From assembly GCF_040545925.1 (NCBI RefSeq), contig NZ_JBEPMX010000013.1:1-64000 (forward strand): 64,000 bases of DNA, given 5' to 3'. A program made the translations under genes and the position numbers. Under the pieces are notes generated by a model. The model was not told the DNA's origin and ran no database searches. It saw nothing but the letters and a program-made list of their open reading frames with translations. The stretch's first letter is position 1, and the number at the start of each line of letters is the position of its first letter. Below are positions 1 to 7,822 of this stretch, one piece after another. Source of the DNA: Alkalibacillus flavidus (GTDB lineage Bacteria; Bacillota; Bacilli; Bacillales; Alkalibacillaceae).

Positions 1-11
1 TTTTTGCCCAT
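1..11 (-). CDS. upp: Start of uracil phosphoribosyltransferase gene (partial)
   Basis: The minus strand shows GGAGGTG, seven bases, then ATG GGC AAA at the very edge, so a gene begins here and runs out of the window. Bacillus Upp proteins start Met-Gly-Lys, and upp follows glyA in B. subtilis; the identity rests on this position and three residues only. It would salvage uracil to UMP. An alternative is any other gene that happens to follow glyA. Confidence 0.45.
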
Positions 12-114
12 GCAAAAACACCTCCGAATAAGTACTTCTTTCATTGTACCATTTCGAAGGTGTTTTATATTGTCTCAAATATTTAGGTTAGTCTACATCC
101 CACCACTTTTTTTA

Positions 115-1365
115 TCATTGACTATACATTGGAAAACGATCCGCAAGCTTTTGCACACGCGCTTTCGCTTCTTCTAATTTCGCTTCATCGTCATGATGGT
201 TAAGGGTAAAAGCAATAATAGATGCAATCTCATCCATGTCGTCTTTACCAAAACCACGTGTCGTGACAGCCGCTGTACCGATACGAATACCACTTGTGAC
301 AAATGGGCTTTCTGGGTCAAACGGAATCGTGTTTTTATTCGTCGTAATACCGATCTCATCAAGCGCTGCTTCGGCCACTTTACCCGTTAAATTGAGTGGA
401 CGTACATCTAATAATAATAGATGGTTGTCCGTCCCATCTGATACGAGACGAATGCCTTCGCGTTTTAACGCTTCACCGAGATGTTTCGCGTTATCGATAA
501 TTTGTTTGGAGTACTCTTTAAACGACGGGTCTAGTGCTTCTTTGAATGCGACGCCTTTTGCTGCGATGACGTGCATGAGCGGGCCACCTTGCATACCCGG
601 GAAGACGTTACTATCGATCTTTTTCTTAAATTCTTCTTGGCATAAAATTAAGCCACCGCGCGGGCCACGTAATGTTTTATGCGTCGTCGATGTGACGAAA
701 TGAGCGTGCGGCACAGGACTAGGGTGCAGACCTGCTGCGACGAGTCCTGCAATATGTGCCATATCGACGAGTAAGTAAGCGCCGACTTCATCTGCAATCT
801 CACGGAATCGCTTGAAGTCAATTTGGCGAGGGTAAGCCGAAGCGCCAGCGACGATCATATTTGGCTCGACTTCTTTTGCTTTCGCTAATAACGCATCATA
901 ATCAATCACTTCATTATCTTCATCAACCCCGTAATCGACGACGTTGTAAAGTTTACCACTGAAGTTAACAGGGCTACCGTGCGTTAAATGGCCACCATGA
1001 TTCAAGTTCATTCCTAAGATCGTGTCACCAGGCTTAAGGGCCGCAAAATAAACCGCCATATTCGCTTGTGCGCCAGAGTGAGGCTGAACGTTGGCATGAT
1101 CAGCGCCGAACAATTCCTTCGCACGGTCGCGCGCTAAATCTTCTGCGATATCGACATACTCACAGCCACCATAGTAACGACGATGCGGATAACCTTCTGC
1201 ATATTTGTTCGTTAAAACTGAACCAGTCGCTTCCATGACCGCTTCAGAAACAAAATTTTCCGATGCGATTAATTCAATTTTGTCGTGCTGACGATTTTTT
1301 TCTTGGTTAATCGCCTTCAGCATATCTGGGTCTACTTCGTGTAATTGATTGTGTAAATGTGTCAT
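115..1365 (-). CDS. glyA: Serine hydroxymethyltransferase
   Basis: PLP enzyme that converts serine and tetrahydrofolate to glycine and 5,10-methylene-tetrahydrofolate in the cytosol, the main source of one-carbon units. The 416-residue length is normal for bacterial SHMT. The PLP-lysine motif STTHKTLRGPRGG lies near residue 230 and the N-terminal SENF and YPHRRYYGG motifs are intact. An AGGAGG stands 8 bases before the ATG. It follows ywlG by about 50 bp and precedes upp, as in B. subtilis. No obvious defect. Confidence 0.97.
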   Translation of the reverse strand: MTHLHNQLHEVDPDMLKAINQEKNRQHDKIELIASENFVSEAVMEATGSVLTNKYAEGYPHRRYYGGCEYVDIAEDLARDRAKELFGADHANVQPHSGAQANMAVYFAALKPGDTILGMNLNHGGHLTHGSPVNFSGKLYNVVDYGVDEDNEVIDYDALLAKAKEVEPNMIVAGASAYPRQIDFKRFREIADEVGAYLLVDMAHIAGLVAAGLHPSPVPHAHFVTSTTHKTLRGPRGGLILCQEEFKKKIDSNVFPGMQGGPLMHVIAAKGVAFKEALDPSFKEYSKQIIDNAKHLGEALKREGIRLVSDGTDNHLLLLDVRPLNLTGKVAEAALDEIGITTNKNTIPFDPESPFVTSGIRIGTAAVTTRGFGKDDMDEIASIIAFTLNHHDDEAKLEEAKARVQKLADRFPMYSQ

Positions 1366-1415
1366 TCAATAAGCCTCCTTATGTATATCGTGTCAGCGAC
1401 AATGCACTGACCTTT

Positions 1416-1967
1416 TTACGTGTGATAAATCGCGCGTTCACCGCCGATTAATTTCGGACGTGTGTAAGCGTAAGTCACGTGCGCACCGCCTAAAGTTTTC
1501 ACCGGAAAACGTAACGGGACGGCAACATGTTTTAAGTGCATGCCAATTAATGTGTCACCAATATCCATGCCGATATCAGCAGCAACCCCTTCGACTAATA
1601 CAGGGTCATCCATCGATTGATACGCATACGTCGCCATCGACCCACCTGCTTTTGCATGCGGAACAGCGCTCACTTCGGGTATCCCGAGCGATCGTTGTAA
1701 TGCACGTTCCATGACAATCGCGCGATTCAAATGCTCGCAACATTGATAAACGACGTGCACGCCAAGATCTTGTTGAAACGCTTCCAATTCGTCGTACAAC
1801 AAAGCTGCAACATCCATACTCCCAGCCGATCCAATCAATTCGCCTTTCACTTCGCTCGTCGAACAGCCGACGACCATGATCGAATTCGCTCGCGCATATT
1901 CAGACTCACGCCAAGACGCCACAATCGACTGCACGTCTTGTTTTAACTCATCTAACGTCAACGCCAT
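1416..1967 (-). CDS. ywlG: YwlG family conserved protein (UPF0340/TIGR01440)
   Basis: Cytosolic protein of unknown function found next to glyA in Bacillaceae. The recognisable family core is the VVGCSTSEVKGELIGSAGS region near residue 33 followed by a conserved CCEHLNRA segment with a Cys pair. The ATG at 1967 is only one base after GGAGG, too close for normal initiation; the TTG at 1961 (third codon) has a 7-base gap and is the more likely start, giving a protein two residues shorter. Downstream of rpiB but separated from it by a terminator and a repeat array, so it may have its own promoter inside or beside the array. Confidence 0.88.
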   Translation of the reverse strand: MALTLDELKQDVQSIVASWRESEYARANSIMVVGCSTSEVKGELIGSAGSMDVAALLYDELEAFQQDLGVHVVYQCCEHLNRAIVMERALQRSLGIPEVSAVPHAKAGGSMATYAYQSMDDPVLVEGVAADIGMDIGDTLIGMHLKHVAVPLRFPVKTLGGAHVTYAYTRPKLIGGERAIYHT

Positions 1968-2065
1968 TCCTCCTTAAAAAGGAATCGTTTCTTATATAAA
2001 ATTATAACAAAAAGATGGAAAAAGGTATATGTTTTTTGTTTGAATCTTCAAAAATGAAGCGGTGG

Positions 2066-2179
2066 TTGATTCAAATGTTGAGTTTGTTGCACCAACTTTT
2101 GATCGGCTTGATTCAAACAGTTTTCCACTTGATTCAAATTCGAGATTTGTTGCATCAAAACCTTGGATTCTTGATTCAA
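2066..2179. repeat. 21-bp-pitch array 1, core TTGNNNCAA (6 units)
   Basis: The nine-base core TTG-N3-CAA starts at 2066, 2087, 2108, 2129, 2150 and 2171: five steps of exactly 21 bp. The middle triplet is ATT in four units and CAC or CAT in two; those two also share a preceding TTTG. The 12-base spacers are unrelated. The core is a short palindrome. The array fills the gap between the rpiB terminator and the ywlG start. No promoter of standard form is obvious here. Confidence 0.85.
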
Positions 2180-2183
2180 TGCA

Positions 2184-2216
2184 TAAAAAAATCGGAACTC
2201 ACACTCGAGTCCCGAC
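2184..2216 (-). terminator. rpiB terminator
   Basis: On the minus strand a ten-pair stem (two G-U pairs) made from 2207-2216 and 2191-2200 is followed by a run of Ts (2185-2190). It begins about 10 bases after the rpiB stop and separates rpiB from ywlG. Confidence 0.8.
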
Positions 2217-2226
2217 TTCTAATCAA

Positions 2227-2667
2227 CTACTTCTCCTCATAAGCCTTAATCTTATTCACGCGGTTGGCGTGGCGGCCGCCTTCGTATGATTCGTTTAAAA
2301 ATGTGCTGACGATCTCGCGTGCTAAGCCTGGGCCGATGACGCGTTCGCCCATTGCTAACACGTTGGCATCATTATGTTGGCGGGTTGCTTTTGCGCTAAA
2401 AACGTCATGGACGAGTGCACAGCGAACGCCTGTTACTTTATTCGCTGAAATCGACATCCCAATACCTGTTCCGCAAATGACGATGCCGTAATCGAATTCA
2501 CCATTTGCGACACGTTCTGCAGCTGGAATACCATAATCCGGGTAATCAACTGATCCTTCACAGTTACATCCTATATCTTCAAATTCAACATTCATTTCCT
2601 CTAATAAGTTCGCGATATCGGCGCGTAAGTTTTGTCCTCCGTGGTCTGATGCTAATATAACTCTCAT
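2227..2667 (-). CDS. rpiB: Ribose 5-phosphate isomerase B
   Basis: Interconverts ribose 5-phosphate and ribulose 5-phosphate in the non-oxidative pentose phosphate pathway; members of the RpiB/LacA/LacB family. The N-terminal ASDHGG motif, the catalytic Cys in VICGTGIGMSISANK (near residue 66) and the RQHNDANVLAMG motif are present. 146 residues, typical length. The start codon overlaps the ywlE stop by 4 bases (ATGA type), so the two are translationally coupled. The gene sits where ywlF lies in B. subtilis. Confidence 0.95.
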   Translation of the reverse strand: MRVILASDHGGQNLRADIANLLEEMNVEFEDIGCNCEGSVDYPDYGIPAAERVANGEFDYGIVICGTGIGMSISANKVTGVRCALVHDVFSAKATRQHNDANVLAMGERVIGPGLAREIVSTFLNESYEGGRHANRVNKIKAYEEK

Positions 2668-3104
2668 TCGTCTTCCTCCAATTTCTCGACCATTAAATCG
2701 ATATATTTTTCTAGTTCTTCACGCGTGTGTTCGTACGTTGCGACGTCTAGTCCGATTGGATCGGCTATATCATGGGATGGTTCGTCAACGTATTCTTTTA
2801 ATGTGAAAATCTTATCATCAAAGCGTGTATATTCTAGTTTTAATGCTTCTTTATGCTGTGATGTCATCGTTAAGACTAAGTCCGCCCAGTTAAGCAATTC
2901 GCGTGTGACGGGTTGTGATATATGATCAATTCCTATCCCGTTTGCGTCTAAAGCTTGAATAGCATGATCATTTGCAGCTTGTCCATGATTCGCGGACACG
3001 CCGGCCGATTGTACATCAATTTCAGGATATTTATGCTTCACGATTGCCTCAGCCATTGGACTGCGACACGTGTTGCCTGTACATACAAATAACACACGAT
3101 GCAA
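2664..3104 (-). CDS. ywlE: Low molecular weight protein arginine phosphatase
   Basis: YwlE removes phosphate from protein arginine residues, opposing the McsB kinase and its ClpC degradation tag. The P-loop CTGNTCRSP (Cys-X5-Arg) lies at the N-terminus, Thr follows the catalytic Cys as in arginine phosphatases, and the general acid is the Asp of DPIG near residue 113. An ATG at 3134 has no ribosome site; AGGAGGGG lies six bases before TTG at 3104, which gives 146 residues and matches where family members start. Coupled to rpiB by a 4-base overlap. Confidence 0.93.
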   Translation of the reverse strand: MHRVLFVCTGNTCRSPMAEAIVKHKYPEIDVQSAGVSANHGQAANDHAIQALDANGIGIDHISQPVTRELLNWADLVLTMTSQHKEALKLEYTRFDDKIFTLKEYVDEPSHDIADPIGLDVATYEHTREELEKYIDLMVEKLEEDE

Positions 3105-3176
3105 CGCGTACCCCTCCTGTTTCACTGTTTCCATCTATATCTATTTTACTTGAATTCGCACGTGTTGTCATGTGTT

Positions 3177-3722
3177 TTACCACACCATTTGCAAACCTAA
3201 TATCGCCAAAACGACGCCACCGATTGCTTCCGAATATGTCCCTAGCCATTTTCGTCCATACTTCGATAACATGAAACCAAACCATGTAAAGACCATACTG
3301 ACAAAGCCAAATAACAACGCGATGACAAACACATGGACACCTAACATCCCGATTGAAATCCCGACCGAAAAACTGTCTAAACTCACAGTAAGCGCTAGAA
3401 AAAATAAGCCGATCGCTGTTAAAGGCGGTTGACGATCTGATTGCCAAAACGTCGCCATGATCATTTGAATCCCGATTGCTACGAGTAGCCAACCACCAAT
3501 ATGTTGCGCCATATGCCCTAACTGTTCCGATAACATGTCACCAAAAAATATCCCCGCAAGTGGCATGATGACATGAAACAAACCGACTAACATGACAAAA
3601 TATAACCACCACCGCAAGCGTCTCTGAGAAAAACCAATCGACAGACTAACTGACAAAGCATCCATACTAACGGCAATTGCCATGATCACATACGGTGTCA
3701 CACTATCATAAAAAAACATCAC
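3177..3722 (-). CDS. mntP: Manganese efflux pump MntP
   Basis: Integral membrane exporter of Mn2+ with six predicted helices (MntP/YebN family, DUF204). The two internal repeats show the acidic motifs, SMDALSVSLSIG near residue 20 and SLDSFSVGISIG near residue 115, whose Asp residues are needed for transport in E. coli MntP. 181 residues. The first codon is GTG at 3722, eight bases after AGGAGG; an ATG follows directly. It occupies the ywlD position between ywlC and ywlE. No yybP-ykoY riboswitch is seen upstream. Confidence 0.93.
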   Translation of the reverse strand: MMFFYDSVTPYVIMAIAVSMDALSVSLSIGFSQRRLRWWLYFVMLVGLFHVIMPLAGIFFGDMLSEQLGHMAQHIGGWLLVAIGIQMIMATFWQSDRQPPLTAIGLFFLALTVSLDSFSVGISIGMLGVHVFVIALLFGFVSMVFTWFGFMLSKYGRKWLGTYSEAIGGVVLAILGLQMVW

Positions 3723-3813
3723 ACGCTTGTCCTCCTATTTGCCCGAGCATTCTAGTTCACTGTATGCTCGTTTCAGGCATTTTAGAAGAAAAGCGTGTGA
3801 TCACACCTTCTGC

Positions 3814-4830
3814 TTATATCGTTTTCGACGCTGCTTTTTCGAGACGATTCATGAAAGCTGTTCCGATCCCTTCTTTCGAAAAGGCTTCAGCTAATATAAC
3901 ATCATAATCTGACATATCGATTTGGCGTAAACGATCGTATAAATGGCTCGTGACCGCGATTAAATCACCTTTTGATCCGAGCGTAAATACGTCGTTTGTT
4001 GCGAGTTCTTTTGCCCGCTCGTCGCTAACTAAAAACCCGACGCGTTTTCCGTCCTGCGCTAATTCATAAGCAACCCGCTGCATTGCGTCCGTTTCACCCG
4101 TCACAATCCAAATCGGACAATCAGGCGCATAATGTTTATATTTCATCCCCGGCGACCGAGGAGCCACATCATCTTGTAGAGACGGCGCGACATCGACAGG
4201 TCCGATCACCGCTTCAATATCCGCACGCGTAACACCACCTGGGCGTAAAATCATTGGCACGCCTAATGTCATATCAATCACGGTCGACTCGACGCCAACG
4301 CCTGTTTTTCCGCCATCGACAACCTCATTAATGCGACCGTCTAAATCGTGTAACACATGCTCAGCCGCAGTCGGACTCGGCTTTCCAGATCGATTCGCAC
4401 TCGGCGCCGCAACTGGAATGTCGGCGGCTTGAAGTAATGCTAACGCGACAGGATGGTCTGGCATGCGAAAACCAACTGTCGTAAGCCCGGCCGTCACATT
4501 ACTCGCTAATGTCGTTTGCGCTGGCATGATTAACGTGAGCGGCCCGGGCCAAAACGCGTCCATCAGTTGTTCTGCTTGTGGCGACACGTTAGTCACATAA
4601 TCGTACACTACGTCACGCCTACCAACATGCGCAATGAGCGGATTGTCTGCCGGACGACCTTTTGCCGTAAAAATCTTCCCAACGGCGTCTTCATTCGTCG
4701 CATCCGCCCCAAGTCCATAAACCGTTTCAGTCGGAAAAGCAACTGTGTCACCTTGTTTTAATGTCATTGCTGCTTCTTGTATCGCGTCTTCATGGACATG
4801 GCCATGACTTGTCCAACGTATCGTTTCCAT
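3814..4830 (-). CDS. ywlC: Threonylcarbamoyl-AMP synthase (Sua5/YwlC)
   Basis: Makes L-threonylcarbamoyl-AMP from threonine, bicarbonate and ATP for the t6A37 modification of ANN-decoding tRNAs. Long Sua5 form: a YrdC domain with PTETVYGLGADA and KGRPADNPL at residues 33-65, then a linker and the C-terminal Sua5 domain with MKYKHYAPDCP near residue 235. The ATG at 4830 has GGAGC seven bases ahead; the upstream in-frame ATG at 4851 lacks one. 338 residues, normal for the family. Position matches B. subtilis ywlC. Confidence 0.94.
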   Translation of the reverse strand: METIRWTSHGHVHEDAIQEAAMTLKQGDTVAFPTETVYGLGADATNEDAVGKIFTAKGRPADNPLIAHVGRRDVVYDYVTNVSPQAEQLMDAFWPGPLTLIMPAQTTLASNVTAGLTTVGFRMPDHPVALALLQAADIPVAAPSANRSGKPSPTAAEHVLHDLDGRINEVVDGGKTGVGVESTVIDMTLGVPMILRPGGVTRADIEAVIGPVDVAPSLQDDVAPRSPGMKYKHYAPDCPIWIVTGETDAMQRVAYELAQDGKRVGFLVSDERAKELATNDVFTLGSKGDLIAVTSHLYDRLRQIDMSDYDVILAEAFSKEGIGTAFMNRLEKAASKTI

Positions 4831-4902
4831 CGTCTTGCTCCTTTTTTTCATAACGTCAATTGCTATTTATATTATGGAAGGAAAACGATGAAAGTGCAAT
4901 CA

Positions 4903-5319
4903 TCATGACGTCGCATGCGTCGATAAAGATTTGACGTAACATTGACCTTTTGTACCTTCGAATGCAGTTGGCACCTCTTCGGCTAAGTGAAAGTGATTCA
5001 TCTCGAGCAATACGTGTTTAGTCGGATCGTCTAAATGCGTATACAAATCGTTGTATGATTGAGTTTTGGCGTAATCGCTGATCCAGTCAAACATCATCAT
5101 GAGTAACGCCGGATTAGCCTGTTCGTGCAACCATAATCGTCTTAACCAAACGGCTTCAACACTCATTGGGTAAAGCACAAAAAACGCAATCGCTACATCA
5201 TCAACGAATAAAAGATAGCCATATTGTTGCTCCCAATCCGTTTTCGGTTTTGTCTCATCTGTGAAAAATGTCTGAGCGGTGTCATGTGATACGTCATAAA
5301 ATGGTTCGATCGTCATCAT
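4903..5319 (-). CDS. Putative GNAT-like protein at the ywlB position
   Basis: A 138-residue acidic protein with no signal peptide or membrane segment. It sits exactly where ywlB (a putative N-acetyltransferase) lies in B. subtilis, between spoIIR and ywlC. A GNAT-like pattern can be made out (a central beta strand with LRRLWLHEQANPALLMMMFDW, then a helix), but no clear acetyl-CoA loop Q/RxxGxG/A is visible, so activity is uncertain. AGGAGG lies eight bases before the first of two consecutive ATGs. Confidence 0.6.
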   Translation of the reverse strand: MMTIEPFYDVSHDTAQTFFTDETKPKTDWEQQYGYLLFVDDVAIAFFVLYPMSVEAVWLRRLWLHEQANPALLMMMFDWISDYAKTQSYNDLYTHLDDPTKHVLLEMNHFHLAEEVPTAFEGTKGQCYVKSLSTHATS

Positions 5320-5370
5320 ATCGCTCGCCTCCTAAGCATTTTCTATCAACCTATGAGACGAGCGCTAGTT

Positions 5371-5967
5371 TTATGCCCAATTCAATAGATTTTTTAGCCA
5401 TTCCCAGATAAAAAATTTCGTTTCGCGTTCGTCATCGGATTTTTCGTCACTATCAGTTGTTTCTTCTTCCTCATCGTGTTCTAACACTGCGGCACCGTCG
5501 GAAAACTCGACGAAACAAAGCGGCGGAAACAAGACGCACCACCAATTGTCGCCTTTTCCTTCCCCGAGCGTAATTAAAATCGCTTCGTATTCCCCTGCCG
5601 GATAAATAAACTTGTCATACACTTTATCAGGGAACATGACGTCGTCAAACTCGACATTAAATGAATAGCTTGTATGTTTTTCAACGATTGTTTTAATGAC
5701 CGGGATGTTGTCACGAATCGTCTGACGTGCTTTTTCTATTGATGTTAAGTCTTCTACCCATTCTGTGATTTGTTCGTTAACCGCATCTCGGACGTCTCGT
5801 TTTTCTTGTTGGTCGGCTTCACTATTCGAGTTCGCTAAAATTCGTAATCGAATCGCATCATCTGGAATCACAACGTAATCTGAATTTACTTGCTCTTCCG
5901 CACTTGTATCGTTCCAAAACCATGTCATTCCAATCAAAATTACGACTAATAATAAACCAATCCGCAT
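5371..5967 (-). CDS. spoIIR: Stage II sporulation protein R
   Basis: Forespore-made secreted signal that activates the SpoIIGA protease in the septum, so that pro-sigma-E is processed in the mother cell. Residues 1-22 form a signal or anchor helix; the family core includes DAIRLRILANSNSEADQ and the WWCVLFPPLCFV motif near residue 145. It ends with an acidic Glu/Asp/Ser stretch and an aromatic amphipathic tail. A TTG at 5976 sits too close to AAAGGG; the ATG at 5967 (9-base gap) is preferred, giving 198 residues. A sigma-F-type promoter lies just upstream. Confidence 0.95.
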   Translation of the reverse strand: MRIGLLLVVILIGMTWFWNDTSAEEQVNSDYVVIPDDAIRLRILANSNSEADQQEKRDVRDAVNEQITEWVEDLTSIEKARQTIRDNIPVIKTIVEKHTSYSFNVEFDDVMFPDKVYDKFIYPAGEYEAILITLGEGKGDNWWCVLFPPLCFVEFSDGAAVLEHDEEEETTDSDEKSDDERETKFFIWEWLKNLLNWA

Positions 5968-6001
5968 CGTCTTCAACCCTTTCTCGTAATCTCGTAATTA
6001 C

Positions 6002-6030
6002 ATTGTCGCCGACGAATGCGGTAGATATAC
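6002..6030 (-). promoter_or_regulatory. Sigma-F/G-type promoter of spoIIR
   Basis: On the minus strand GTATA (6030-6026), a 15-base spacer and GGCGACAAT (6010-6002) fit the forespore consensus GYATA - GGNNANAMT at every defined base. The ATG of spoIIR is about 35 bases downstream. B. subtilis spoIIR is transcribed by sigma-F, so the match is expected from the biology. Confidence 0.72.
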
Positions 6031-6071
6031 GTCTTAAAGTATGTTAGATTAATAAAAATATTATTGGTAGA

Positions 6072-6244
6072 GTCGCTCAATTAATTGCGACAGACGCTCA
6101 ATCTTACTCAGAGACGATCATTTATCATGAAAGTTGCACATTCCCGGGAAAAGTTGATCAATTAATCACACCAGTCGCACATATAGGCGTGCAAGTCGCG
6201 CTTTTCCTGACTGAGATCGCTCAATTCCTAGTAAAGTCAATCAT
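6072..6244. repeat. 20/21-bp-pitch array 2, core GTCGCTCAA (9 units)
   Basis: Variants of GTCGCTCAA (also GACGCTCAA, GTTGATCAA, GTCGCACAT) start at 6072, 6093, 6113, 6133, 6153, 6174, 6195, 6216 and 6236. Steps are 20 or 21 bp, mean 20.5. Spacers are unrelated. It lies between the spoIIR promoter and the divergent plus-strand acetyltransferase gene and ends 29 bases before that gene's ATG, so it covers the region where its promoter should be. Confidence 0.75.
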
Positions 6245-6272
6245 AAACCAACACACGAAAGGTGGCTAAACG

Positions 6273-6824
6273 ATGTTTACACACTATATTCGGGATGACC
6301 TTTATTTAAAATTGCTTGATGACAGTGATTTAGGGGAACTTTTTGCTTTAACGGATCGTAATCGGAATGACTTACGGCGTTGGCTCGCTTGGGTCGATCA
6401 CACGGTGAAACCGGAGGATACGGCGAAATTTATCCAAGCGTCTAAACAACTATATGCCGAAAGTAAAGGGATGAATATCGCCGTTGTGTTTCGCGGACAA
6501 CTGGCGGGCGTTGTGGGTTTTAATCAATTGGACTGGACGAATAGTAAGGCTCATATCGGCTATTGGCTCGGTAAATCGTTTCAAAGCTACGGCATTATGA
6601 CCGATGCAACACGTGCACTTATGACCTACGCGTTTCGTGATTTGAATATGAACAAAGTCGAAATTCGGGCGGCAGGCGGTAATACGAAAAGCCGTGCGAT
6701 CCCTGAGCGGTTAGGTTTTGTAGAAGAAGGCAGTATCCGTGCTGCTGAACGCCTGCACGGCGATTATGTCGATCACATCGTTTATGGGCTACTGCAGGAC
6801 GAATGGCTAGACGCTTCTCATTAA
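6273..6824 (+). CDS. RimJ/RimL-type GNAT acetyltransferase
   Basis: Acetyl-CoA dependent N-acetyltransferase of the RimL/YdaF group, which modify ribosomal-protein N-termini or small molecules. The group signature is clear: YWLGKSFQSYGIMTDATRAL near residue 105 (acetyl-CoA loop) and NTKSRAIPERLGFVEEG near residue 140. 183 residues. AAAGGTGG stands seven bases before the ATG. It is the only plus-strand gene in the first 36 kb and interrupts the spoIIR-prmC neighbourhood known from B. subtilis, so it was probably inserted; it is flanked by periodic arrays on both sides. Confidence 0.9.
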   Translation: MFTHYIRDDLYLKLLDDSDLGELFALTDRNRNDLRRWLAWVDHTVKPEDTAKFIQASKQLYAESKGMNIAVVFRGQLAGVVGFNQLDWTNSKAHIGYWLGKSFQSYGIMTDATRALMTYAFRDLNMNKVEIRAAGGNTKSRAIPERLGFVEEGSIRAAERLHGDYVDHIVYGLLQDEWLDASH

Positions 6825-6825
6825 G

Positions 6826-6941
6826 TTATCTCATAACTTCTTGAATTTATGAAATAACTGCGAGCAGTTATTTCATAATTACCTATAGTTATTTCAAAAC
6901 TATAGAGACTTATCTCATAACTTCAGCGATTTATCTCAAAA
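6826..6941. repeat. 21-bp-pitch array 3, core TTATCTCATAA (6 units)
   Basis: Eleven-base cores start at 6826, 6847, 6868, 6889, 6910 and 6931, every step exactly 21 bp. Forms are TTATCTCATAA, TTATTTCATAA, TTATTTCAAAA and TTATCTCAAAA; the second unit is the reverse complement TTATGAAATAA, in phase. Units 2-3 together form a perfect 32-bp palindrome (6847-6878). It begins 2 bases after the acetyltransferase stop and ends at the prmC terminator, in a convergent gap. Confidence 0.88.
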
Positions 6942-6974
6942 AAACGATCCTCGGCTTAGCCGGGGATCGTTTTT
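6941..6974. terminator. Bidirectional terminator between GNAT gene and prmC
   Basis: AAAACGATCC and GGATCGTTTT flank an inner CGGC/GCCG pair with a TTA loop; As on the left and Ts on the right allow termination in both directions. The prmC stop codon overlaps its right edge. Confidence 0.85.
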
Positions 6975-7821
6975 ACGTCCATAACACAATGCGGTCTTTT
7001 CCGTTGATATCTTGTACAACTCGCACAGTCGCGTTGGGGTCATAATGCTTGATTAAAGCGGGCACGGACTCACCTTGGTCATAACCGATTTCGAATGCGG
7101 TTAATTGTGGTTTGTGTTGCAATCGCATCACTTGTTCAACGATTCGCTCGTACGCTGCCAGACCATTTTGATCGGCGAATAATGCTAAAGCTGGATCGTG
7201 CAGCGCCACGGTTTCTGACAATGAGTCGCGTTCGTCATGCGGAATATACGGTGGGTTCGACACGATCACATCAAGCGTCCAACCACGTTCCAACACAGGC
7301 TCTAGAAAATCACCCTCAAGTAACGTGACGTCACGGTCTAACAACTCCCCGTTATAAGCTGCAACAGCTAATGCATCCTCTGATAAATCTGTACCAACAA
7401 CATTCGCTTCAGGCAAACGACCTTTTAACGACAACGCAATCGCACCACTACCAGTCCCTAAATCGACGATCACCTCCGGACAGCGCGCTTCCGACAATAC
7501 CGCCAGCACTAATTCCTCTGTTTCCGGACGAGGAATTAAAACGCGTTCATCGACATAAAACGTATCATCAAAAAAATCGACCGATCGCGTGAAATGTTCG
7601 ACTGGCTTCCCCGTTACGACATGCTCATGCACCCAAACGGCAAAGGTCTGCGCAACGTCCGAATCTAACGTATCACGTTGAATGGCCAACCACTCGCTAT
7701 GACTCACCTTCAACAAATACTGCAACAACAAGTCGCCAACACGTTCTTCTCGTCCGAATTGTTTCAAAAAAGAAGAAGCCCAACGCCGGGCTCCCTGCAC
7801 AGTAAGTTTCGATTCTGACAT
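6973..7821 (-). CDS. prmC: Release factor glutamine methyltransferase
   Basis: Methylates the GGQ glutamine of RF1/RF2 with S-adenosylmethionine. An N-terminal helical domain (1-80) is followed by a Rossmann methyltransferase domain with VDLGTGSGAIALSL (residues about 118-131) and the substrate-binding NPPY motif near residue 190. The ATG at 7821 is 1 base after the prfA stop and uses GGAG inside the end of prfA, so the two are coupled; a longer start at 7833 has no ribosome site. 282 residues, family length. Confidence 0.95.
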   Translation of the reverse strand: MSESKLTVQGARRWASSFLKQFGREERVGDLLLQYLLKVSHSEWLAIQRDTLDSDVAQTFAVWVHEHVVTGKPVEHFTRSVDFFDDTFYVDERVLIPRPETEELVLAVLSEARCPEVIVDLGTGSGAIALSLKGRLPEANVVGTDLSEDALAVAAYNGELLDRDVTLLEGDFLEPVLERGWTLDVIVSNPPYIPHDERDSLSETVALHDPALALFADQNGLAAYERIVEQVMRLQHKPQLTAFEIGYDQGESVPALIKHYDPNATVRVVQDINGKDRIVLWT

Positions 7822-7822
7822 A

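Noticed and set aside
2015..2242. Heptad-repeat protein encoded by array 1 (repeated LIQ pattern)
   Set aside because: A 21-bp period always gives 7-residue repeats in any open frame. Arrays 2 and 4 shift by 20 bp and array 3 has stops in every frame, so coding is not the common cause.
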